This document shows positions 51,366-55,592 of a stretch of DNA of 55,592 nt, piece after piece. Source of the DNA: Lactobacillus agrestimuris (lineage in GTDB: Bacteria; Bacillota; Bacilli; Lactobacillales; Lactobacillaceae). The notes beneath the pieces were generated by a model that was not told where the DNA came from, did not search any database, and worked only from the letters and a program-made list of their open reading frames with translations. The position numbers and the translations under genes are program-made. Each line of letters begins with the position of its first letter. The first letter of the stretch is position 1. Location of the stretch: the NCBI RefSeq assembly GCF_943193025.1, contig NZ_CALPCQ010000013.1, forward strand, positions 1 through 55,592. The letters run 5' to 3'.

Positions 51366-51384
51366 TACTCTTTTTTAAAGAGTA
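51366..51384. repeat. Palindrome upstream of xerS
   Basis: TACTCTTT-TTT-AAAGAGTA is a perfect 8-bp inverted repeat with a 3-bp centre, about 115 bp before the xerS start, in the divergent spacer. It could be an operator; followed by T5 it also resembles a weak terminator. Confidence 0.45.
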
Positions 51385-51431
51385 TTTTTCATTTTTGATT
51401 TAGTAACAACAGTAATAAAAAATATTTTACA

Positions 51432-51460
51432 TTTACTTTCGATCACCCGTTCGCTATAAT
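51432..51460 (+). promoter_or_regulatory. xerS promoter
   Basis: TTTACT (51432-51437), a 17-bp spacer and TATAAT (51455-51460), 39 bp before the start codon. Confidence 0.7.
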
Positions 51461-51498
51461 AGAATGTGTATTATACAAATGCTCATGGAGATAAAAAA

Positions 51499-52593
51499 AT
51501 GGATGCTAATCAATATTCACGATTAATTGATAAAGAGTTACAAAATCTTCCTATATATGTGTTCTATTACACACAACAGCCCAACTTAGCTGTAACAACT
51601 ATTTACCAATATTTAACAGAATATCGTCGCTTTTTTGACTGGTTGCGTCAAGCTCCTGCTGATATTGAGCATCCGGAAAAAGGCGCTATCAGCAACGCCG
51701 AATCTAATAAGGATATTAAATTATCAACTTTAGAAAATTTAAAGGCAGCTCAAATTCAATCTTTTCTTAAAGAACTCAGTTTCAAGCAAAATAAGCAATC
51801 TACAAGAGATAGTAAGAAGACAATTAATAGAACAATTAACGCACTTCGCTCCCTCTTCCACTACCTCACCGTTACTGCAGATTTAAATGACGGCGAACCT
51901 TATTTCTATCGAAATGTAATGCTAAAAGTTCCTCTAGTTAAAGGTACGAAGGAATCTATCTCATACAGAAATGCTAAGTTTTCACCTATGCTCTATACTG
52001 GAGAGAAAAAGCATGATTGGATCAAATTTCTTTCATCTGAATATGAAAACACCTTAAGCAACCGTGCTCGGTCATCTTTCGTATTTAACAAAGAACGAGA
52101 CATTGCAATCATCGCACTTTTACTTGGATCAGGAATTCGTGTTTCGGAATTAGTCCGTTTAAATCTAAAGGATTTAAATTTACGTGAACGCAGTATTTTA
52201 GTTATTCGTAAGGGTAACAAAAAAGACGCTCCATTGATTGCTGACTGGGCGATGCCTTATATTAACGCTTATTTGAACATTCGTAATCAACGATACGAAC
52301 CAGAAAAAAGTGAACAGGCCCTATTTCTCACCAAATATGCTGGTAAGGCTAAAAGAATTGCTTCAAACACTGTTGAAAGATTCGTTTCTAAATATTCTGA
52401 AGCTTTCCCAGATGGAAATAGAACCACGCCTCACAAACTGCGGCACTCTCTTGGTACTGAATTATATGATGAAAGTAAGGACGTCATGGTTGTTGCTACT
52501 CAACTTGGACATACGGGAATTTCTGCTACTGATCAATATATTCAGCAATCAGAAATTGATAAGCAACGTACCCAATTAAATAAAACAAATTAA
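51499..52593 (+). CDS. xerS: Tyrosine recombinase XerS
   Basis: The 364-residue recombinase has an N-terminal core-binding domain (TIYQYLTEYRRFFDWLR, GEPYFYRNVM) and the catalytic set: Arg in LLGSGIRVSEL, Lys in VIRKGNKK, HKLRHSLGTELYD, His in LGHTG and the nucleophile Tyr in TDQYIQ. The blocks NKERDIAIIALLL and YLNIRNQRY match streptococcal XerS, the single-recombinase system that resolves chromosome dimers at difSL. ATG 51499 follows GGAGAT; an upstream GTG-free frame extension lacks a site. A dif site would be expected close by but I could not identify it. Confidence 0.88.
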   Translation: MDANQYSRLIDKELQNLPIYVFYYTQQPNLAVTTIYQYLTEYRRFFDWLRQAPADIEHPEKGAISNAESNKDIKLSTLENLKAAQIQSFLKELSFKQNKQSTRDSKKTINRTINALRSLFHYLTVTADLNDGEPYFYRNVMLKVPLVKGTKESISYRNAKFSPMLYTGEKKHDWIKFLSSEYENTLSNRARSSFVFNKERDIAIIALLLGSGIRVSELVRLNLKDLNLRERSILVIRKGNKKDAPLIADWAMPYINAYLNIRNQRYEPEKSEQALFLTKYAGKAKRIASNTVERFVSKYSEAFPDGNRTTPHKLRHSLGTELYDESKDVMVVATQLGHTGISATDQYIQQSEIDKQRTQLNKTN

Positions 52594-52683
52594 TTTTGAG
52601 AAAAGTAAAATTGTACTATACAAATCATCATGTTTGTATGTTACAATATATGTGAATTAGTTGTGAATCACACCTTTTTGAAT

Positions 52684-52790
52684 GGTATATCCATTTGGAA
52701 TCTGCTTGGTTACTTATGATTCTCATTAAAAATGTATAATTTGATCACGAATATTGGATATTTTATTTTTACTATTCCATTGGATATACC
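52684..52790 (+). ncRNA. Structured non-coding region with long-range inverted repeat
   Basis: GGTATATCCATTTGGAAT (52684-52701) is nearly complementary to ATTCCATTGGATATACC (52774-52790), so a long hairpin arm with a 72-base internal segment can form. No protein frame spans 52594-52950. A strong terminator follows at 52956-53003. Together they suggest a terminated structured RNA, or the ends of a small inserted element. Confidence 0.35.
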
Positions 52791-52955
52791 CCAATAGTTT
52801 TAAAAGGACGATATTTGATAGGTTATTGCGTTTAGTTTATCTGTCTCATTTATCAAGCAGTAGATCTGTTTGGAACTGAAAAGAATAACTAGATAAGATA
52901 ATTGAAGTGAATAATGAATTATAATCAGACTTAAAAATTTGCTACGCATACAAAG

Positions 52956-53003
52956 AATAAGGATTGCTTCCGATACAAAATCGAAGACAATCCTTATTTT
53001 TTA
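52956..53003 (+). terminator. Strong rho-independent terminator
   Basis: AATAAGGATTG-CTTC pairs with GAAG-CAATCCTTATT (one bulge), followed by T6. It may end xerS transcript or a non-coding RNA starting after xerS. Confidence 0.85.
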
Positions 53004-53022
53004 TTTTTAGCCAAAATAAAAT

Positions 53023-53043
53023 CTCCACATACGTGGAGAAAAC
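53023..53043 (-). CRISPR. Solitary degenerate type I-E CRISPR repeat
   Basis: CTCCACATACGTGGAGAAAAC is identical to 21 of the 28 positions of the array repeat; the remaining GGATCAC part is replaced by unrelated bases. It is 1.3 kb from the array. In the likely transcription direction (minus) the lost part is the 3' handle, as in decayed terminal repeats. Confidence 0.85.
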
Positions 53044-53143
53044 TTGCTATTTAACATACTTGGCGAATCTTTTATCTTTAAAAATAAACATGATAAAATA
53101 GTTATGGCAAAGAGCAAGGGACTGTATACCTCTCGCCTTTGTA

Positions 53144-53290
53144 CTATTTATGAAGAAGATGCTGAACAATTTCGTGGATTGGCTGTGCATTTGGAAGAGC
53201 TGGAATCGACCAAGCACCAAGCACTGTCCAGAAAGCAATTTGCTTTTTAATTTTCAGCATCTTTTCTTTTTCTTCATTTTTTCTAGCCAT
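53144..53290 (-). CDS. Small protein of 48 residues with a strong ribosome site
   Basis: On the minus strand AAAGGAGGGAGG lies just before ATG 53290. The frame gives a very basic/acidic N-terminus (MARKNEEKEKMLKIKK), a short hydrophobic segment (about 19-32) and a His-containing end (HEIVQHLLHK). The plus-strand frame over the same DNA lacks a ribosome site. It is divergent from the hicAB unit. Family not recognised; a small membrane peptide or phage-type toxin is conceivable. Confidence 0.5.
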   Translation of the reverse strand: MARKNEEKEKMLKIKKQIAFWTVLGAWSIPALPNAQPIHEIVQHLLHK

Positions 53291-53344
53291 ACCTCCCTCC
53301 TTTGCATTTTTCGCACCCTTTTAAAAATAAATTCCGTTCCTTAT

Positions 53345-53375
53345 TTGCACACGTATTAAACACGTGTATTATAAT
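53345..53375 (+). promoter_or_regulatory. Promoter of hicAB with embedded inverted repeat
   Basis: TTGCAC (53345-53350), 19-bp spacer and TATAAT (53370-53375). The spacer holds ACACGT-ATTAAAC-ACGTGT (53349-53367), a perfect 6-bp inverted repeat that could be the HicB operator. Confidence 0.5.
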
Positions 53376-53398
53376 TAGTGAAGTGAGGAAGTGAGAAG

Positions 53399-53635
53399 TT
53401 GGTTAAACGCCATGAAGTTGAGACAAAACTTAAAGATAATGGCTAGTACTTTTTAAGACACGGTTCTAAACACGATATTTGGACCAATGGCAAACGTAAA
53501 ACACAACTACCACGTCACCCAAAAATTAGCGACCGTCTTTATAAAGAACAGTTCATTAAAAAAACTCAACTTAAAATGATGAAAGCAAGGCTCAGACCAC
53601 GAGCCTGCTTTTGTCATACCAACTTCTCTTTTTAA
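53399..53635 (+). pseudogene. hicA: HicA toxin gene with an amber codon
   Basis: From TTG 53399, after GAGGAAGTG, the frame reads VKRHEVETKLKDNG, then TAG (53444-53446), then YFLRHGSKHDIWTNGKRK and TQLPRHPK. This is a HicA mRNA-interferase with its catalytic His in RHGSKHD; the stop replaces the Trp usual in the NGW segment. The frame then runs on to 53635 with a non-typical tail. A terminator-like hairpin (GGCTC/GAGCC near 53589-53606) lies in that tail. The toxin should be inactive. Confidence 0.8.
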
Positions 53636-53657
53636 TCTTTAGGAGGAAGGACAAAAC

Positions 53658-54059
53658 ATGAGGAAAGATTTAGACAAGATTGTTGTATTCCCAATAATCA
53701 TAAGCAAAGATGAGGAAAGCACAGATTATCCTTATTTAGTAAACATTCCTGATTTGGATGGAATGACTGAAGGTAAAGATATTGCTGATGCTATCGAAAT
53801 GGCTCAAGATTATATCGGAACATATTCATTAGAATCGGAATTACCAAAATCAAATACTGTGATTCCGAAAACTGGTAAAGATGAAATTGCAACTCTGGTA
53901 ACGGTAAACATTTCAGAATATAAACGTAAAAATGATAATAGAGTGATTAAGAAAACAATTACAATTCCAAATTATTTAAATGAATTGGGTAAAGAGAAGG
54001 GCATTAATTTCAGTGAAGTTATGTCTAATGCTCTTAAAAAAGAATTATCAATTCAATAA
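53658..54059 (+). CDS. hicB: HicB-family antitoxin
   Basis: The 133-residue protein has the partial RNase H-like fold of HicB (FPIIISKDEESTDYPYLVNIP, quoted in part; DLDGMTEGKDIADAIEMAQD) and a C-terminal ribbon-helix-helix (IPNYLNELGKEKGINFSEVM). HicB neutralises HicA and represses the operon. A strong TAGGAGG precedes ATG 53658. It is intact although its toxin partner has a nonsense codon. A terminator follows. Confidence 0.88.
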   Translation: MRKDLDKIVVFPIIISKDEESTDYPYLVNIPDLDGMTEGKDIADAIEMAQDYIGTYSLESELPKSNTVIPKTGKDEIATLVTVNISEYKRKNDNRVIKKTITIPNYLNELGKEKGINFSEVMSNALKKELSIQ

Positions 54060-54063
54060 TTTC

Positions 54064-54088
54064 AATAGGGCTATAAGCCCTATTTTTA
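54064..54088 (+). terminator. Terminator of hicAB
   Basis: AATAGGGCT pairs perfectly with AGCCCTATT around ATA, followed by T. Confidence 0.85.
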
Positions 54089-54093
54089 TATAC

Positions 54094-54352
54094 TTAATCC
54101 TCGCTTAAATCTTTAATTACAGCTGTGAGAGCCTTGGAGTAAGTAGTCATGGCACTAAGTTGAGGCTCCAAAAAACTTGTTGGCAATTGCTAATATCACT
54201 GTCAATACTTCCGATGAGTGTGAGTAACGCGTAGAGTGTGACATTCAGCTTTTTTCTAATAAATCTTCAACCAGCTAATCTCGCAACCTTATACATAGTA
54301 CCCTTAGCCTCTTTATAATTGGCTTGTAATCCTTTTAATCGCTCCAATATAT
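54094..54352 (-). pseudogene. Decayed hypothetical gene between hicB and the CRISPR array
   Basis: The minus strand reads LERLKGLQANYKEAKGTMYK then a stop, continues IGSIDSDISNCQQVF and, after a frameshift, LSAMTTYSKALTAVIKDLSE to a stop at 54094. The pieces read as one helical protein broken by a stop and a frameshift. Family not recognised; phage- or plasmid-like in style. Confidence 0.4.
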
Positions 54353-54354
54353 AA

Positions 54355-55592
54355 GGAATCACCTCCACATACGTGGAGAAAACGCTACACTTATCGCCAT
54401 TTCAAAGCATGGCTCAGGATCACCTCCACATACGTGGAGAAAACTAACGTCTTTTACAGCTAATGCAAAGGTAGCAAGGATCACCTCCACATACGTGGAG
54501 AAAACCTGTTTTAATCTTGTTGATTATCATCTACATTAGGATCACCTCCACATACGTGGAGAAAACCTTACCAATTTGCTAATGAATAAACATTATTTAG
54601 GATCACCTCCACATACGTGGAGAAAACATAACAATTACAATGAGACGATTAGTGATATCAGGATCACCTCCACATACGTGGAGAAAACCTATTCAGACTT
54701 TTCAACTAAGGGATGGCTTGAGGATCACCTCCACATACGTGGAGAAAACTCTAAATTTTTAAGGTCTAACGCCTTACTTCTAGGATCACCTCCACATACG
54801 TGGAGAAAACTAGCTGCTGCAACAAATGCGTACAACTAAGATAGGATCACCTCCACATACGTGGAGAAAACCATCTAATGTAATAAAGTCATAAGTGTTC
54901 ATCTAGGATCACCTCCACATACGTGGAGAAAACCAAGTGCTAATCAAGTAAAGACACTCAACGATAGGATCACCTCCACATACGTGGAGAAAACTAAAAG
55001 GTGGACTGTTGTTTTTGTCTTCTATCAGGATCACCTCCACATACGTGGAGAAAACTCAGTACAACTGATAACAGATTCCCTTTACATAGGATCACCTCCA
55101 CATACGTGGAGAAAACGCGCAGCGACTGGTGGTAAGCAAACTGATTATAGGATCACCTCCACATACGTGGAGAAAACCACAATGGAGTATTAACCGACCG
55201 CTTAGTCGTAGGATCACCTCCACATACGTGGAGAAAACTTTTAAGTTGCCTGCTGCATCTAAATCTGGGTAGGATCACCTCCACATACGTGGAGAAAACT
55301 CTTGTCTTTACTATGTTTGATTATTTATTATAGGATCACCTCCACATACGTGGAGAAAAATGGCACTGTTTCAGTACTCTGCCACAAGTTATAGGATCAC
55401 CTCCACATACGTGGAGAAAACCACGAGTGAAGTACGAATTATCTAAGTATTTGAGGATCACCTCCACATACGTGGAGAAAACCTGTACGGTCTTTAAAGA
55501 CAAATGGCTTAGTAGGGATCACCTCCACATACGTGGAGAAAACCTGTACGGTCTTTAAAGACAAATGGCTTAGTAGGGATCACCTCCACATA
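54355..55592 (-). CRISPR. Type I-E CRISPR array (20 full repeats, partial 21st, 20 spacers)
   Basis: The 28-bp repeat begins GGATCACCTCC and ends GTGGAGAAAAC. Starts are 54355 (29 bp, extra A: GGAATCACC), 54417 and then every 61 bp to 54844, 54906, then every 61 bp to 55516, with a cut copy at 55577. Spacers are 33 bp (one of 34). The repeat at 55333 ends in A instead of C. The last two spacers are identical. The repeat's reverse complement begins GTTTTCTCC and ends GGTGATCC, the crRNA-sense form of the streptococcal I-E repeat, so transcription is probably leftward and this left end is the trailer. Confidence 0.97.

Noticed and set aside
53023..53043. A CreTA-type crRNA-guided toxin control unit
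   Set aside because: Only one damaged repeat without a second pseudo-repeat or a matching target promoter could be seen; mentioned only as an option.
53044..53250. Plus-strand frame opposite the 48-residue minus gene
   Set aside because: No ribosome site, while the minus frame has a very strong one; kept only the minus gene.
54576..55193. Two plus-strand open frames across the CRISPR array
   Set aside because: They consist of translated repeats and spacers (repeating SPPHTWRK/DHLHIRGEN-like peptides), with no ribosome site.

Overview
The window is low-GC Firmicute DNA that fits Lactobacillus of the johnsonii/gasseri group. Pointers are a lactacin F/gassericin T-type bacteriocin operon, SLAP-type and PgrA/SEC10-type secreted proteins, a XerS recombinase, strong AGGAGG ribosome sites and a type I-E CRISPR repeat of the lactobacillus/streptococcus kind. 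The species call is inference from gene content. No rRNA or tRNA gene was seen.

Layout. 1-3.3 kb: a two-peptide bacteriocin operon with immunity gene and small membrane proteins, framed by a duplicated fragment and an IS remnant; no transporter is in view. 3.4-10.3 kb: housekeeping and stress genes (rarA, a nonsense-mutated HI_0552-like gene, tpx, an MFS pump divergent from an HxlR regulator, a quinone-oxidoreductase-like gene, tag). 10.4-13.4 kb: an acquired patch holding an Abi_2/AbiF HEPN protein with a hairpin-rich 5' leader between two 71-bp direct repeats, a broken S24 repressor, and an unknown gene pair richer in G+C. 13.4-17.6 kb: a HExxH membrane protein, a SLAP/PgrA surface protein and an orphan DXS-like enzyme.

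18.7-29.2 kb: one complete type II fatty acid synthesis cluster in the order fabZ, fabT, fabH, acpP, fabD, fabG, fabF, accB, fabZ, accC, accD, accA, fabI, birA. AccBCDA and BirA make malonyl-CoA, FabD loads it on ACP, FabH/FabF condense, FabG/FabZ/FabI reduce and dehydrate. FabT-type palindromes sit at the promoters of the first fabZ and of fabT. The second FabZ lacks the usual active-site His motif.

29.2-48.5 kb: recQ, a Gfo/Idh oxidoreductase, a vitamin B6 kinase-like gene joined to an ECF S component, a cysteine desulfurase, lipoproteins, a MerR-controlled adh/merR/aldo-keto-reductase cluster (the reductase is split by a 7-bp tandem duplication), a TetR/old-yellow-enzyme pair, an OFA-type MFS carrier, brnQ, a secreted M1 peptidase and a PgrA-type protein. 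48.5-50.9 kb is an AT-rich gene-free stretch with several terminator-like hairpins.

50.9-55.6 kb: a hypothetical gene, xerS, a structured terminated non-coding stretch, a solitary CRISPR repeat, a small gene, hicAB with an amber codon in hicA, gene debris, then a type I-E array (20 full repeats plus a partial one, 20 spacers) running off the right edge. Repeat polarity suggests transcription leftward, so leader and cas genes should lie to the right. The best candidates for under-described biology are the AbiF-like module with its leader RNA, the unknown gene pair, and the xerS-to-CRISPR decay zone.
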